Shown: positions 1 through 9,853, numbered from the stretch's first letter. The stretch: DNA of 45,047 nucleotides from Microbacteriaceae bacterium (GCA_025463565.1 JAODAT010000069.1:1-45047), one strand, 5' to 3'. Numbers and translations are program-made. Notes: generated from the sequence alone by a model not told the origin.

Positions 1-1886
1 TCAACCCGGAGCATCCGCTTCTTGTCGATCGCGCGGCGTTTGTCGGGGATGTCGATGGCTTTGCGCCCGGACAGGTAGTCGCCGGTGATCGATCGACGAT
101 TGTCGAGCAGGTCTTCGTACGAGCCGGAATGTACTACCTCGCCGCCGTGCTCCCCCGCGCCCGGCCCGATGTCGACGACCCAGTCCGCCGTGCGGATGGT
201 GTCTTCGTCGTGCTCGACCACGATGAGCGTGTTGCCCAGGTTCTTGAGCTTGACCAGTGTCTCGATCAGCCGGCGGTTGTCGCGTTGGTGAAGCCCGATG
301 CTCGGCTCGTCGAGCACGTAGAGCACGCCGGTGAGCCCCGACCCGATCTGGGTGGCTAGTCGGATGCGCTGCGCCTCTCCTCCGGAGAGTGATCCCGCCG
401 AGCGGGACAGCGACAGGTACTTGAGACCGACCTCGATGAGGAACTCGAGTCGAAGGCGGATCTCGCGCAGCACCTGCGCGGCGATCTTCGCTTCACGCTC
501 GCTCAGCTCGAGCAGGTCCATGAACTCGAACGCGTCGATGAGGCTGAGTTCGGAGACCTCGGCGATGTTGTGGTCGTGAACGGTCACCGCCAGCACCTCG
601 GGCTTCAGCCGCTTGCCGTCGCACACCGGACAGTTGATCTCACGCAGGTAGCTCGCGTAGCGCTGGCGTGCCGAGTCGCTCTCCGCCTCGAGAAACTTGC
701 GCTCGATGTAGGGCATCACGCCCTCGAAACCGGTCGAGTACTTCATCTCCCGGCCGAACCGGTTTTTCCAGCGCACCGTCACCTGGAAGTCGTTGCCCCG
801 CAGGATCGCGTTCTGCACCTCGGGTGACAGCTTCTTCCACGGGGTCTTCAGCGAGAAGTCGAGATCCGCGGCCAGGCCCTCGAGCAGCCGCTGGAAGTAG
901 TTGAAAAGTCCCTTGCCCGACTGCGTCCAGGGCAGGATGACGCCGTCCGCGAGGCTGAGCTCCGGGTCGCCGAGCAGAAGCTCGGGATCGACCGACATCT
1001 TGGTGCCGAGACCGGAGCACTCCGGGCAGGCGCCGAACGGCGCATTGAACGAGAAGGTGCGCGGCTCGATCTCGGTGAGCTGCACCGGATGCCCGTTCGG
1101 GCAGGACAGCTTCTCCGAGAAATTGCGCCAGGCCGCATCCCCTGTCTCATCGATGTAGTTGATGCTGACCAGCCCGTCGGTGAGGCGGAGTGCCGTCTCG
1201 AGTGAATCGGTGAGCCGGGTGAGGATGTCGTCGGCGGCGACCAGCCGGTCGACGACGACCGAGATGTCGTGCTTGATCTGCTTCTTGAGGATCGGCGGTT
1301 CGCTCAGCTGGATCTGCTCGCCGTCGACGATCGCGCGGGAATAGCCGCTCGCCGCCAGCTCTTTGAAGAGGTCGACGAACTCGCCCTTCTTCTGCGAGAT
1401 CACCGGGCTCACCACCTGGTAGCGGGTGCCGGACTCGAGGGTCATCAGCTGGTCGGCGATCTGCTGCACCGTCTGTCGCGCGATGATCGCGCCGCACACG
1501 GGACAGTGCGCGATGCCGATTCGCGCCCACAGCAGTCGCATGTAGTCGTAGATCTCGGTAATGGTTCCCACCGTCGACCGTGGGTTGCGGTTGGTCGACT
1601 TCTGGTCGATGGAGACCGCGGGGCTTAGCCCGTCGATGAAGTCGACGTCGGGCCGATCGACCTGCCCCAGGAATTGGCGGGCGTACGCGGATAGCGACTC
1701 GACGTAACGGCGCTGGCCCTCGGCGAAGATGGTGTCGAACGCGAGCGACGACTTGCCGGAACCCGACAAACCGGTGAATACCACGAGCGAATCCCGCGGG
1801 ATTTCGATGTCAACGCTCTTGAGGTTGTGCACGCGCGCACCATGAACCGAGAGTTTGGCCGATGAGGTCACACGCGAGATAGACAC
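1..1886 (-). CDS. uvrA: UvrABC excinuclease subunit A, 5' part (partial)
   Basis: UvrA is the DNA-damage-recognition ATPase of nucleotide excision repair; it dimerises, loads UvrB on damaged DNA and leaves. About 628 N-terminal residues are in the window; the usual length is about 950, so the rest lies beyond base 1. Visible are the first Walker A (GLSGSGKSS, residues 39-47), the CPVC pair at Cys128/Cys131, the CPNGH...GACPEC zinc-module cysteines, and the first ABC signature [12 protein letters not shown] followed by the Walker [14 protein letters not shown] near bases 310-400. I chose the GTG at 1886 ([12 protein letters not shown]) because homologues begin here. It has no Shine-Dalgarno but a TAGAAT box 7 bases upstream, so the mRNA may be leaderless. 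It follows uvrB on the same strand after 59 bases. No actinobacterial LexA box was recognised nearby. Confidence 0.97.
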   Translation of the reverse strand, partial: MSISRVTSSAKLSVHGARVHNLKSVDIEIPRDSLVVFTGLSGSGKSSLAFDTIFAEGQRRYVESLSAYARQFLGQVDRPDVDFIDGLSPAVSIDQKSTNRNPRSTVGTITEIYDYMRLLWARIGIAHCPVCGAIIARQTVQQIADQLMTLESGTRYQVVSPVISQKKGEFVDLFKELAASGYSRAIVDGEQIQLSEPPILKKQIKHDISVVVDRLVAADDILTRLTDSLETALRLTDGLVSINYIDETGDAAWRNFSEKLSCPNGHPVQLTEIEPRTFSFNAPFGACPECSGLGTKMSVDPELLLGDPELSLADGVILPWTQSGKGLFNYFQRLLEGLAADLDFSLKTPWKKLSPEVQNAILRGNDFQVTVRWKNRFGREMKYSTGFEGVMPYIERKFLEAESDSARQRYASYLREINCPVCDGKRLKPEVLAVTVHDHNIAEVSELSLIDAFEFMDLLELSEREAKIAAQVLREIRLRLEFLIEVGLKYLSLSRSAGSLSGGEAQRIRLATQIGSGLTGVLYVLDEPSIGLHQRDNRRLIETLVKLKNLGNTLIVVEHDEDTIRTADWVVDIGPGAGEHGGEVVHSGSYEDLLDNRRSITGDYLSGRKAIDIPDKRRAIDKKRMLRV

Positions 1887-1893
1887 TCTACAA

Positions 1894-1899
1894 ATTCTA
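1894..1899 (-). promoter_or_regulatory. Putative -10 box for leaderless uvrA
   Basis: On the minus strand TAGAAT lies with 7 bases between it and the GTG start of uvrA. This fits the TANNNT -10 consensus at the distance that places the transcription start on the start codon. No clear -35 element is seen 16-18 bases further upstream. Inference from position and repeated occurrence of the pattern in this window. Confidence 0.5.
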
Positions 1900-1945
1900 T
1901 CGATGCCACCGACATTGCTTGGCCGGGTTCACTCGTGGAGAACGC

Positions 1946-4012
1946 TTACGTCAGGTGCCCGGCCGCTTCCATCTGCCGCAACTCCTTCTTGAGATCGGCC
2001 ACTTCATCCCGAAGTCGGCCGGCGAGTTCGAACTTGAGTTCACCGGCGGCCTGCAGCATCTGGTCGTTGAGGTCGCGGATGATCGACTCCAGGCTGTTCG
2101 CGCCGACCGCGGCGAGTCCCTCCCGGGCGAGGCTCGGCGTCGGGGACCGTTTGCGCCCGCTCCGGCCAGCCAGCAGCTCCGCGGTGTCCGCATCTTCCCG
2201 GTTGAGCTGGTCGGTGATGTCGGCGATCTTCTTACGCAGCGGTTGCGGGTCGACACCGCGCTCCAGGTTGTATGCCACCTGCTTCTCACGCCGCCGATTG
2301 GTCTCTTCGATGGCCTGCTTCATCGAGTCGGTCATCACGTCCGCGTACATGTACACGGCGCCGGACACGTTGCGTGCCGCGCGGCCGATGGTCTGGATGA
2401 GCGACGTGGAGGAGCGCAGGAACCCCTCCTTGTCGGCGTCGAGAATCGCCACGAGCGACACCTCGGGCAGGTCGAGACCTTCACGCAGCAGGTTGATGCC
2501 GACCAGTACGTCGTAGACGCCCTGCCTCAGTTCGGTGAGCAACTCGACCCTGCGCAGGGTGTCGACATCGGAGTGCAGATAGCGCACCCGCACGCCCGCC
2601 TCGCCGAGAAATTCGGTGAGCTCCTCCGACATCTTCTTGGTGAGGGTAGTGACGAGGATGCGCTCGTTCTTTGCGACCCTGATGCGAATCTGCTCGAGCA
2701 GGTCGTCGATCTGCCCCTTGGTCGGCTTCACGACGATCTCCGGGTCGATGAGCCCGGTCGGGCGGATGATCTGCTCGACCACCGAATCGGTGATGCCCAT
2801 CTCATACTTGCCGGGTGTCGCAGACAGGTAGACCTTCTGGCCGACGCGATCGAGAAACTCATTGAACTTGAGGGGTCGGTTGTCGAGGGCGCTGGGCAGC
2901 CGGAAACCGTGCTCGACCAGGGTGCGCTTGCGCGACGCATCACCCTCGTACATCGCGCCGATCTGCGGAACCGTCACGTGCGACTCGTCGATGACGACGA
3001 GGAAGTCTTCGGGGAAGTAGTCGATGAGGCAGTGCGGCGCCTCCCCCGGCTGTCGGCCGTCGATGTGTCGCGAATAGTTCTCGATCCCCGAACAGAACCC
3101 GATCTGCTGCATCATCTCGAGGTCGAAATTGGTGCGCATGCGGAGGCGCTGGGCTTCGAGCAGCTTGCCCTCGCGCTCGAGTTGCTGCAAACGATCGTCG
3201 AGTTCCACCTGAATGGTCTTGATCGCCGCGTGCATGCGATCCTGGCCGGCGACATAGTGCGACCCGGGGAACACGGACACCGAATCGAGCTTCTTCACGA
3301 TGTCGCCGGTGAGCGGGTGCAGGCTGTAGATGGCCTCGACCTCATCACCGAACATCTCGATGCGGATGGCCAGTTCTTCGTACATCGGGATGATCTCGAT
3401 GGTGTCGCCGCGCACCCGAAAGTTGCCGCGGGAGAAGTCGACGTCGTTGCGCTGGTACTGCATCGAGACGAATTTGCGGATGAGCGTCTCGCGATTGATC
3501 TTCATGCCGACCTGGAGCGCCATCATCGCGTCGAGATACTCCTCGGACGAACCGAGCCCGTAGATGCACGAGACGGTGGAGACGACGATCACGTCGCGGC
3601 GGCTCAGCAGCGAGTTGGTCGTGGAGTGACGCAGCCGCTCCACCTCCGCGTTGATCGACGAGTCCTTTTCGATGAAGGTGTCGGTCTGCGGCACGTAGGC
3701 CTCGGGCTGGTAGTAGTCGTAGTAGGAGACGAAGTACTCGACCGCGTTGTTGGGCATCAGTTCGCGGAACTCGTTGGCAAGCTGCGCCGCCAGGGTCTTG
3801 TTGTGGGCGAGAACGAGGGTTGGCCGTTGCACCGCCTCGATGAGCCAGGCGGTGGTCGCGGACTTGCCGGTGCCGGTCGCGCCGAGCAGCACCACATCCG
3901 TCTCGCCGGCATTGATGCGCGCGGTCAGTTCGGCGATGGCCTGCGGCTGGTCGCCGCTCGGCACGTACTCGCTGATCACCTCGAACGGGCGCACGGATCT
4001 CGTCGGTTCCAT
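1946..4012 (-). CDS. uvrB: UvrABC excinuclease subunit B
   Basis: UvrB receives damaged DNA from UvrA, verifies the lesion with a cryptic helicase and recruits UvrC. The 688-residue product has Walker A GATGTGKS at 44-51, the beta-hairpin tyrosines in [10 protein letters not shown] that clamp DNA, the DESH helicase motif, the [11 protein letters not shown] and QTIGRAARN motifs, and a C-terminal UVR helix pair (starting [13 protein letters not shown]) that contacts UvrC. The open frame extends upstream to 4171, but the ATG at 4012 ([12 protein letters not shown]) is where homologues start. The GGAAG in front of it is too close for a good Shine-Dalgarno, and TAAGCT sits 7 bases upstream, pointing to a leaderless transcript. 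Length and motifs are normal. uvrA follows after 59 bases, so the two may be co-transcribed as well as separately started. Confidence 0.98.
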   Translation of the reverse strand: MEPTRSVRPFEVISEYVPSGDQPQAIAELTARINAGETDVVLLGATGTGKSATTAWLIEAVQRPTLVLAHNKTLAAQLANEFRELMPNNAVEYFVSYYDYYQPEAYVPQTDTFIEKDSSINAEVERLRHSTTNSLLSRRDVIVVSTVSCIYGLGSSEEYLDAMMALQVGMKINRETLIRKFVSMQYQRNDVDFSRGNFRVRGDTIEIIPMYEELAIRIEMFGDEVEAIYSLHPLTGDIVKKLDSVSVFPGSHYVAGQDRMHAAIKTIQVELDDRLQQLEREGKLLEAQRLRMRTNFDLEMMQQIGFCSGIENYSRHIDGRQPGEAPHCLIDYFPEDFLVVIDESHVTVPQIGAMYEGDASRKRTLVEHGFRLPSALDNRPLKFNEFLDRVGQKVYLSATPGKYEMGITDSVVEQIIRPTGLIDPEIVVKPTKGQIDDLLEQIRIRVAKNERILVTTLTKKMSEELTEFLGEAGVRVRYLHSDVDTLRRVELLTELRQGVYDVLVGINLLREGLDLPEVSLVAILDADKEGFLRSSTSLIQTIGRAARNVSGAVYMYADVMTDSMKQAIEETNRRREKQVAYNLERGVDPQPLRKKIADITDQLNREDADTAELLAGRSGRKRSPTPSLAREGLAAVGANSLESIIRDLNDQMLQAAGELKFELAGRLRDEVADLKKELRQMEAAGHLT

Positions 4013-4019
4013 AGCTTCC

Positions 4020-4025
4020 AGCTTA
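4020..4025 (-). promoter_or_regulatory. Putative -10 box for leaderless uvrB
   Basis: TAAGCT on the minus strand, 7 bases before the ATG of uvrB. It fits TANNNT. The divergent gap to the MFS gene (4013-4161, 149 bases) holds no other element I can support; no GAAC-N4-GTTC LexA box is visible in it. Confidence 0.45.
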
Positions 4026-4161
4026 GGCAGCGCCACCGACACCCCTGCAGGAATCGGCAGATCGGGTATGCAGAAGCGGCTTTCAGGAGTTCCATAGCGC
4101 CTGTGAATACTCTCAGCTCGTGTGGCGGGCACCCCCGGTGCCCCGGAAAGCGAGGACTCGG

Positions 4162-5496
4162 ATGACTGCAACCATGGAACGTCCGCCCAGGCCGGCTCCC
4201 CTGATCGTGCATCGTCGACGCGGCATGGTCGTCGTGTTGCTCTGCGTGATGTATTTCATCTCGTACTTCGACCGAACGAACATCGCCACCGCAGGCCCCT
4301 CGATCATGGCGTCGACGGCGAAGGGCGGTCTCGGCCTCTCGCCGTTCGAGTTCGGTCTCGCGACCTCGGTCTTCGCCGTCGGGTACGCCGTGTTCCAGAT
4401 CCTGGGCGGTCGCATCGGTGAAAAGCTCGGCCCGCGCCGCGGCCTGCTCGTGCTGGGCGTGCTCTGGGGCGCGGCGACGCTGGCATCCGGACTCGCCGGC
4501 GGCCTCATCTCGCTGCTGGTGGCGCGAGCCGTTCTCGGCCTGAGCGAATCGGCGACCTTCCCCACCGCCACCCAGGCGATGAGCCGATGGATCCCGCGGG
4601 ACCGTAACGGCATGGTGCAGGGAATCGTGCACTCCGCATCGCGTCTCGGCACGGCCGCCGCACCGATCGTGGTGGCGGCCCTGATCGCCGCGTACGACTG
4701 GCGGTTCTCGTTCATCGCGGTCGGCATCCTGAGCGTGCTGTGGGCCGTCGTCTGGTTCGTGCTTTTCCGCGACCAGCCGAAGCAGGTCAAGGGCATCAGC
4801 CAACTCGAGCTGTCGGAGATCCCGGCGATCGCCAAGCCGAAAGACACCCCGCCGGTGCCGTGGAAGCGACTCGCGCGCAGCATCCTGCCGGTGACCGCGG
4901 TGGACTTCGGGTACGGCTGGGTGGCCTGGGTATTCTTCACCTGGATCCCGTCGCTGCTCGCCTCCACCTATAAGCAGGACGTCGCCCACTACGGGCTGCT
5001 GACCTCGCTCATCCTGGCCGGTGGGGTGATCGGCGACACACTCGGCGGCGTGCTCAGCGACGCCCTGCTGCGTCGGACGGGCAACGCGAGGAACGCCCGC
5101 AGGACTTTCTTGCTGATCGGCTTCATCGGTGCTGCCGTATGCATGATCCCGATCCTGTTCACCCCGCCGCTGGTCGTGACCGTCGTGACTCTCGCACTCG
5201 CGTTCTTCTTCCTCGAACTCACGAACGCGCAGCTGTGGTCGATTCCGATGGACATCGCGCCCACCTGGTCCGGTGCCGCGAGCGGGATGATGAACACCGG
5301 CTTCGCCATCGCCGGCGTCGTCTCCGCGATCGCCGGTGGTTCGCTCATCACCTGGGCATCGGGCGGCACCGGCTTCACCTGGCTGTTCGGCATCTCCATC
5401 GTGATCCTGATCGGCGCGACAATTCTCGCCGGCATCATGCGTCCGAAGCCCGTAGATCCGATCGCCGAGCAGCCGCTCGCTGTGCGTACGGTCTAG
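4162..5496 (+). CDS. Major facilitator superfamily permease, anion:cation symporter-like
   Basis: A 444-residue integral membrane protein with about 12 hydrophobic segments. The start of TM1 ([17 protein letters not shown]) and the loop [15 protein letters not shown] after TM2 are typical of the ACS branch of the MFS (glucarate, galactonate, phthalate and tartrate type carriers), so an organic acid or sugar acid is the likely substrate, but specificity cannot be read from sequence. The ATG at 4162 is preferred over the upstream frame start at 4120 because GAGG stands 8 bases before it and the signal-like hydrophobic region then begins after a short basic tail. It is divergent from uvrB and convergent with the acyltransferase gene, whose stop lies only 4 bases beyond. 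No catabolic partner genes are adjacent, so its pathway is unknown. Confidence 0.85.
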   Translation: MTATMERPPRPAPLIVHRRRGMVVVLLCVMYFISYFDRTNIATAGPSIMASTAKGGLGLSPFEFGLATSVFAVGYAVFQILGGRIGEKLGPRRGLLVLGVLWGAATLASGLAGGLISLLVARAVLGLSESATFPTATQAMSRWIPRDRNGMVQGIVHSASRLGTAAAPIVVAALIAAYDWRFSFIAVGILSVLWAVVWFVLFRDQPKQVKGISQLELSEIPAIAKPKDTPPVPWKRLARSILPVTAVDFGYGWVAWVFFTWIPSLLASTYKQDVAHYGLLTSLILAGGVIGDTLGGVLSDALLRRTGNARNARRTFLLIGFIGAAVCMIPILFTPPLVVTVVTLALAFFFLELTNAQLWSIPMDIAPTWSGAASGMMNTGFAIAGVVSAIAGGSLITWASGGTGFTWLFGISIVILIGATILAGIMRPKPVDPIAEQPLAVRTV

Positions 5497-5500
5497 ATGG

Positions 5501-6673
5501 TCAGTTCGACGGAACGTCCCCGGCTTCGGCCGGGGGCGTTCTCGGTTTAACGACCCTGCGACGGTACGGCCGACCGGTGAGCGCGAGACTCACGGGGAGA
5601 CGACGGGCGACCTCGGTGATCAGCACCGCGCCGACGATCACCGTGAGGTAGGCGACGATCGTCGACCACGGGTCGGGAATCGTTTGGGTCAGCCAGTTCG
5701 GCCCGGGCAGCAGGATGAGCCACAGGACGAGCGGGTGGGACAGGAAGATGCCGAACGACCGGTCCGACGCGGTGTCGACCAGCCGTGAGAACCGACTCCC
5801 CGCCGTGCGCCGTTCCGACCAATAGCTGCCGATGGCCAGGAACGCGAGGCCGATGGCGATCGACCAGACGACCATCACCGGTTGCAGCGGGGTGCCGGAA
5901 CGGTAGTAGCTGTATCCCACCACCCAGTGCACGAAGGCGAATACCGCGAGCGTGAACAGCCCGGTGCCGAGGGTGATCCAGCCGATCAGCCGACGATGGC
6001 CGGCGACCCACGCCATCAGCTGGCGCGCGTGGTCGGCGAGAACGGCACCGAGCAGGATGAAGAACGTGTACGTGAAGAAGTAGACCTTCGAATAGCTCTC
6101 GAGCCATGCCGGCTCCGTGGATCCGTAGGCGAGGTACCAATAAAACGCGACCTGGAGCACGAACGCGACGGAGAGCATGGCCACGTGGTGCCGGCGCGTC
6201 TTCTTGACGAACCAGACGATCACCGGCACGAGCAGATAGACCTGCATGGTCACGAGCAGGAAGTACAGGTGGTACCAGGCCGTGCCGGTGACGAGGTGCT
6301 GAAGAAAGCGCCCGAGCGCGTCGAGGATCGTGCCGTGCGGCGAGTTGACGTTAGACGCCGTGAAGTAGATCGCCGACCAGACGACATAGGGCACGCCTAC
6401 CAGCAGGAAGCGGCGCGGCCAGAACTTCGACATCGGCACCGGCTTGCTGAGATAGCTGTAGACGAGTACGAACGCCGAGAGAGCGAAGAAGACGTCGCGC
6501 GTGAAGTGCACGAGTCCGAGAATCGCGTACAGGCCGATGTCGGATGCCGCAGCGGTGTGACTGGTGGTGTGCACCGCGATGACGCAGAGGAAGGTGAGGA
6601 TGCGGACGATGTCCACCTCGTAGAGGTGTTTCGCCCGTTTCGTCGGGACGGCGACCGGCGCGCTCGCGGTCAC
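5501..6673 (-). CDS. Membrane acyltransferase, Acyltransferase_3 (OafA/YrhL) family
   Basis: The 390-residue product has about ten hydrophobic segments and the family's N-terminal pattern: DIVR at residues 21-24 followed by the essential-type His35 in TM1 (IAVHTTSH), then an FFALSAFVLVYSY segment. Members of PF01757 move acyl groups, often acetyl, onto sugars, peptidoglycan, lipids or antibiotics at the membrane. The start is GTG; its first bases form GTGA with the stop of the upstream ligase gene (positions 6670-6673), so the two proteins are probably made in a coupled way. The last 14 or so codons lie within a strong UUCG-loop hairpin (5512-5541). No dedicated SGNH domain is fused. Acceptor and donor are unknown; the ligase partner suggests an acyl donor other than plain acetyl-CoA, which is inference. 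Confidence 0.85.
   Translation of the reverse strand: MTASAPVAVPTKRAKHLYEVDIVRILTFLCVIAVHTTSHTAAASDIGLYAILGLVHFTRDVFFALSAFVLVYSYLSKPVPMSKFWPRRFLLVGVPYVVWSAIYFTASNVNSPHGTILDALGRFLQHLVTGTAWYHLYFLLVTMQVYLLVPVIVWFVKKTRRHHVAMLSVAFVLQVAFYWYLAYGSTEPAWLESYSKVYFFTYTFFILLGAVLADHARQLMAWVAGHRRLIGWITLGTGLFTLAVFAFVHWVVGYSYYRSGTPLQPVMVVWSIAIGLAFLAIGSYWSERRTAGSRFSRLVDTASDRSFGIFLSHPLVLWLILLPGPNWLTQTIPDPWSTIVAYLTVIVGAVLITEVARRLPVSLALTGRPYRRRVVKPRTPPAEAGDVPSN
5512..5541. terminator. UUCG-loop hairpin at MFS/acyltransferase convergent junction
   Basis: A 13-base stem (5512-5524 with 5529-5541, one G-U pair) closes a TTCG loop. It lies just past the MFS stop and inside the last codons of the acyltransferase gene. 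There is no T-run, as is common for actinobacterial terminators. It can serve the plus-strand gene directly; for the minus-strand gene it would be within the coding end. Confidence 0.7.
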
Positions 6674-8112
6674 GCGCTTTCCGCCAACGCGCGCACCTTG
6701 TTGCGCTGGACCTTGCCGGTGGGCGCACGCGGAACATCGACAACGATGCTGATCTCGACCGGACGCTTGAAGCGTGGGAGTTCGCGCTCGGCGCGACCCA
6801 TCAGGTCGGCCACCAGGGGCTCACGGTCGGCGAGATCCGGATCGACGAGAATCACGTACGCAACGGGCACCTGGTGCAGAATCGGGTCGGGTCGGCCCAC
6901 GACGACCGCCTCCCTCACTCGATCGTCTCCGAGCAGCACCTCCTCCACTTCCGCCGGGTAGACCTTCTCTCCCCCACGATTGATGACGTCGTCGGATCGG
7001 CCGACGAGAGAGACCCACCCGTCCGTGTCGATCACGCCCAGGTCGCCTGAGCTGAGCCAGCCGTCGGCGTCGAAGCGTTCCGCCGCCCTGCCGCGGAAAT
7101 AGCTCGTGACGATCCCCGGCCCGCGCACCCACAGGTTGCCCACCTCACCCGCGGCAAGCGTCGCGCCGTCGTCGTCACGCACCTGCACTTCGCTCCCGAC
7201 GGGCACACCCACCGAACCGTCGCGGGCGGGCGCACCGAGCGGCGTCGCAGTGATCTGGCTCGCCCCCTCGGTCATGCCCCAGCTCACGACGAGCGGAACG
7301 CCGCCAAGGGCTACCCGCACAGCATCCGGCAGGGGGGCCGAGGCGGAACGCACGAACCGCACCGAATCCGGGATGTCGAGCGTGCCGCCGCGGGCGAGCA
7401 CCGCGAGGATCGCGGGTACGGCATTGATCCAGGTGATCCGGCGCTCCCTGACGAGCTCCCAGAAGCCGGTGCGGTGAAACCGGCGGTCGAGCACGAGCGC
7501 GGACCCGGAGACGAGAGTTGACAGCAATCCAACAACCTCAGCGTTGACGTGGAACAGGGGCAGAGGGTTGTACCCGCGGTCGGCGGGAGTGAGCGCATTG
7601 TGTCGCGCGATGGCCTCCGCAACGAACATCAGCTGGCGTTCCTGCATCTCGACGCCCTTGGGCTCGCCCGTGGATCCAGAGGTGAAAAGCAGCACAGATC
7701 CCGCACTGTCCGGCGCGCGCAACGGCTCGTTCGTGCTCGGGAGCGTTGCCACGGGGATGAGCGTGATTCCCGCCAGGGAACGGTCGTCGCGGTCCGAAAT
7801 CACCGCAACAGAATCGTCCAGCAGCGCACAGGTTCGGGTGAGTTCCTGGTCGGTCAGGTCGGGGTTGGTCGGCACTGAGCGACGTCCGGATGCGACAACC
7901 GCCAGGTGCGCGAGCGCAAAGTCGAGCGGGTCCCCGACATCGATGATGACGGAGCCGATTGCGGCGACGCCGCCTAGCCGCGACGCCCAGGAAGCGGACG
8001 CTTCCGCGAGCCCGGCGAACGTGACGATGCGGTGTGACCGGGCGTCCTCGAGCCAGACGCTGTCGGGGGTCTCCGCGGCCCTGCGAGAAATGAGTCCAGC
8101 GAGACCGTCCAT
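6670..8112 (-). CDS. Class I adenylate-forming enzyme (acyl-CoA synthetase/AMP ligase family)
   Basis: A 480-residue member of the ANL superfamily, which activates a carboxylic acid with ATP to an acyl-adenylate and usually passes it to CoA or a carrier. The P-loop LLFTSGSTGEPKG is at 141-153, SWGMTEG corresponds to motif A5, GWLSSGDLG to A7, GRSDDVINRGGEKVYPAEVE to the hinge motif A8, and PTGKVQRNKV carries the catalytic lysine Lys467. All core motifs look intact, so the enzyme is probably active; its acid is unknown. An in-frame stop lies four codons upstream, so ATG 8112 is the only start. GGAAG is too close to act as a Shine-Dalgarno, and TAGTGT 6 bases upstream suggests a leaderless transcript. 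It overlaps the acyltransferase gene by GTGA. No acyl carrier protein gene is adjacent. Confidence 0.9.
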   Translation of the reverse strand: MDGLAGLISRRAAETPDSVWLEDARSHRIVTFAGLAEASASWASRLGGVAAIGSVIIDVGDPLDFALAHLAVVASGRRSVPTNPDLTDQELTRTCALLDDSVAVISDRDDRSLAGITLIPVATLPSTNEPLRAPDSAGSVLLFTSGSTGEPKGVEMQERQLMFVAEAIARHNALTPADRGYNPLPLFHVNAEVVGLLSTLVSGSALVLDRRFHRTGFWELVRERRITWINAVPAILAVLARGGTLDIPDSVRFVRSASAPLPDAVRVALGGVPLVVSWGMTEGASQITATPLGAPARDGSVGVPVGSEVQVRDDDGATLAAGEVGNLWVRGPGIVTSYFRGRAAERFDADGWLSSGDLGVIDTDGWVSLVGRSDDVINRGGEKVYPAEVEEVLLGDDRVREAVVVGRPDPILHQVPVAYVILVDPDLADREPLVADLMGRAERELPRFKRPVEISIVVDVPRAPTGKVQRNKVRALAESA

Positions 8113-8118
8113 GCTTCC

Positions 8119-8124
8119 ACACTA
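8119..8124 (-). promoter_or_regulatory. Putative -10 box for leaderless ligase gene
   Basis: TAGTGT on the minus strand, 6 bases before the ATG of the adenylate-forming ligase. The same hexamer at the same distance precedes the DUF4126 gene. It lies in the 68-base gap after the hydrolase gene, so the ligase-acyltransferase pair may have its own promoter. Confidence 0.45.
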
Positions 8125-8180
8125 CCCAGACCACCAAGGCCGGACTGGCAGAGCGCTATGACCCGGCTATGAGTCAGATG

Positions 8181-9140
8181 TCAGCGAACCCGGTCGAGCA
8201 GCCACTGCCATACCTTCGCGTACGCCGGTGTGCCATTCGCAAGCTTCGGAGTCGAATCGGTCGCCGTCCACAGGTGTGATTCGTCCGGAGTTCCGTAGTC
8301 CCTGGTACTGACGATCGTGTGAGCGTTCCTGAACTCGAGGAGGTCGTCTTTCGCGTTCACCGGCTCGCCCATTCCGAGCGCTCGCCAGGATCCGATCACG
8401 TTCTGGTAGTACATGTCATGACTGTTGACGAAGCCGTAGAGATGCGAAGCCGGTGTCGCACCCTTCGTCGTCAGCCAGGTCGCAGGAACGCCAGCATCCG
8501 TCTGCACCGGAGACGAGAACATGATCGCCGCGTGCACGCGGTGGCGGTGGGCGATGAAGGCGGATTGGCCGCCGCCCTGGGAGTGCCCGGCAACGACGAT
8601 GTTCTTCCAGTTCACGTGGTCGCCGGTCGCGTACCGAGCCCAGCCGCCGGACGGATCGGTGGTCCTCAGGTGAGTGAGAGCGGACCGCAGCCGATTCAGG
8701 ATCGAGTCCTCGGGCGGGATCGCACTCCAGCCATTCGGGTCGGTTCCGTCGAACCGATTCTGTTGCACTGCCGCATAGCAATCCGGAATGCCGGCGCAGG
8801 TCTTCACGACGGATGTGCCACGATTCGAGTAGTCGAGGGCCAGCACATGAAAGCCGGTCTGCGATGCCATCGAGAGAAATTCGCGATAGTCGCGAGGTAC
8901 CGCGCGGGTGGCCGGCAGGAACAGCAGCAGCGGACTGCCGGGCTTGCCGCTCGCAGCCAGATTGTGGGCATTGGGCGAGAAGGCGTGCCCGTCAGCGACG
9001 GGAAGCTGGAAGGACAGCATGTGCGGAGAAGCGCTCACCGGCTTCGGCTTTTCGACCGCGTTCGCGGACTGGACAATCGTGAGGGTGAGCACGAGTGAGA
9101 GCGCAGCCACCGCCGCGAGTACCCGTGCCCTGACCACCAT
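8181..9140 (-). CDS. Secreted alpha/beta hydrolase
   Basis: A 319-residue exported protein. Residues 1-28 are a typical signal peptide (basic start, hydrophobic core, cleavage likely after SANA). The mature part has an alpha/beta-hydrolase core with the nucleophile elbow GHSQGG at 185-190 (Ser187), a probable catalytic His in the C-terminal ESHLW segment, and a CAGIPDC pair (Cys115/Cys121) likely to form a disulfide outside the cell. The ATG at 9140 is chosen over the frame start at 9194 because GGAGG stands 7 bases before it and the signal peptide begins there. It resembles uncharacterised bacterial serine hydrolases (esterase or lipase like); the substrate is unknown. It precedes the ligase gene by 68 bases on the same strand. 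Confidence 0.85.
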   Translation of the reverse strand: MVVRARVLAAVAALSLVLTLTIVQSANAVEKPKPVSASPHMLSFQLPVADGHAFSPNAHNLAASGKPGSPLLLFLPATRAVPRDYREFLSMASQTGFHVLALDYSNRGTSVVKTCAGIPDCYAAVQQNRFDGTDPNGWSAIPPEDSILNRLRSALTHLRTTDPSGGWARYATGDHVNWKNIVVAGHSQGGGQSAFIAHRHRVHAAIMFSSPVQTDAGVPATWLTTKGATPASHLYGFVNSHDMYYQNVIGSWRALGMGEPVNAKDDLLEFRNAHTIVSTRDYGTPDESHLWTATDSTPKLANGTPAYAKVWQWLLDRVR

Positions 9141-9234
9141 GAAACGACCTCCGCGTACACGGTAGTCGTATCGGGGTCGGCTGCGGGTGAGCATCTGGCC
9201 GTCCCCGCTGAGCTTTCTCGAAGCATTGGCCGGC

Positions 9235-9846
9235 TCACGCCCGCGCGCTCACCGTTTTCCAGAGCTCGTCGGTCTGGCGGAGCGTCTCGTCGAGCGTGCC
9301 GTCGCTATCGATCACGACATCCGCGATCGCTCGCCGATCGGCGTTGCTCGCCTGCGACGCCAGTCGCTTTTCGGCCTCGTCGTGAGATAGCCCGCGAATC
9401 TCCACCAGGCGGCCGACGCGAGTCTCGTCCGTTGCCTCGACCACGACGACCAGGTCGAACCGGTGATAACCGTCGTCAGAGAGACGCTCGGCGAGCAAGG
9501 GTACGTCATAGACGACGACCGCGTGCGGGTTCGCCCTCGCGGCGGTATCCATACGTTCGTGAGCGAGGTCCTGGATGGCCGGGTGGGTGATCGCGTTCAG
9601 GTCGGCCCGAGCGGCCGGATCCGTGAAGATGATGGCGCCGAGCGCCGGCCGGTCGAGGCTGCCGTCGGGGGCGATGACGGATGCCCCGAATCGTTCGGCG
9701 ATCGCCGCCAGCCCGGCCGTTCCGGGTTCGACGACTTCGCGAGCGAGCCCGTCGGCGTCGATGTGCACCGCTCCGTGCTCTGCCAGCCGCCGCGACACGA
9801 CGCTCTTGCCCGAGGCGATGCCGCCCGTGAGTCCGATCAGGTACAC
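9235..9846 (-). CDS. coaE: Dephospho-CoA kinase
   Basis: CoaE phosphorylates the 3'-hydroxyl of dephospho-CoA, the last step of coenzyme A synthesis. The 203-residue product starts with MYLIGLTGGIASGKS, whose P-loop spans residues 8-15, followed by HIDADGLAREVV with the catalytic-type aspartates and a lid region around EATDETRVGRL. Length equals the single-domain family size; there is no fused UPF0157 domain as in mycobacterial CoaE. The start is GTG with no Shine-Dalgarno, but TAGCAT 7 bases upstream suggests a leaderless mRNA. It is divergent from DUF4126 across only 23 bases. coaBC, an earlier enzyme of the same pathway, lies at the other end of the window. Confidence 0.95.
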   Translation of the reverse strand: MYLIGLTGGIASGKSVVSRRLAEHGAVHIDADGLAREVVEPGTAGLAAIAERFGASVIAPDGSLDRPALGAIIFTDPAARADLNAITHPAIQDLAHERMDTAARANPHAVVVYDVPLLAERLSDDGYHRFDLVVVVEATDETRVGRLVEIRGLSHDEAEKRLASQASNADRRAIADVVIDSDGTLDETLRQTDELWKTVSARA

Positions 9847-9853
9847 GCAGGCA

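Noticed and set aside
1887-4161. Search for SOS (LexA) boxes near uvrA and uvrB
   Set aside because: No GAAC-N4-GTTC type site was found in either upstream region; only isolated half-sites.
1919-4165. 748-codon open frame on the plus strand antisense to uvrB
   Set aside because: uvrB on the other strand has full motifs; the antisense frame gives a His/Val/Asp/Leu-rich shadow product typical of high-GC codon bias.
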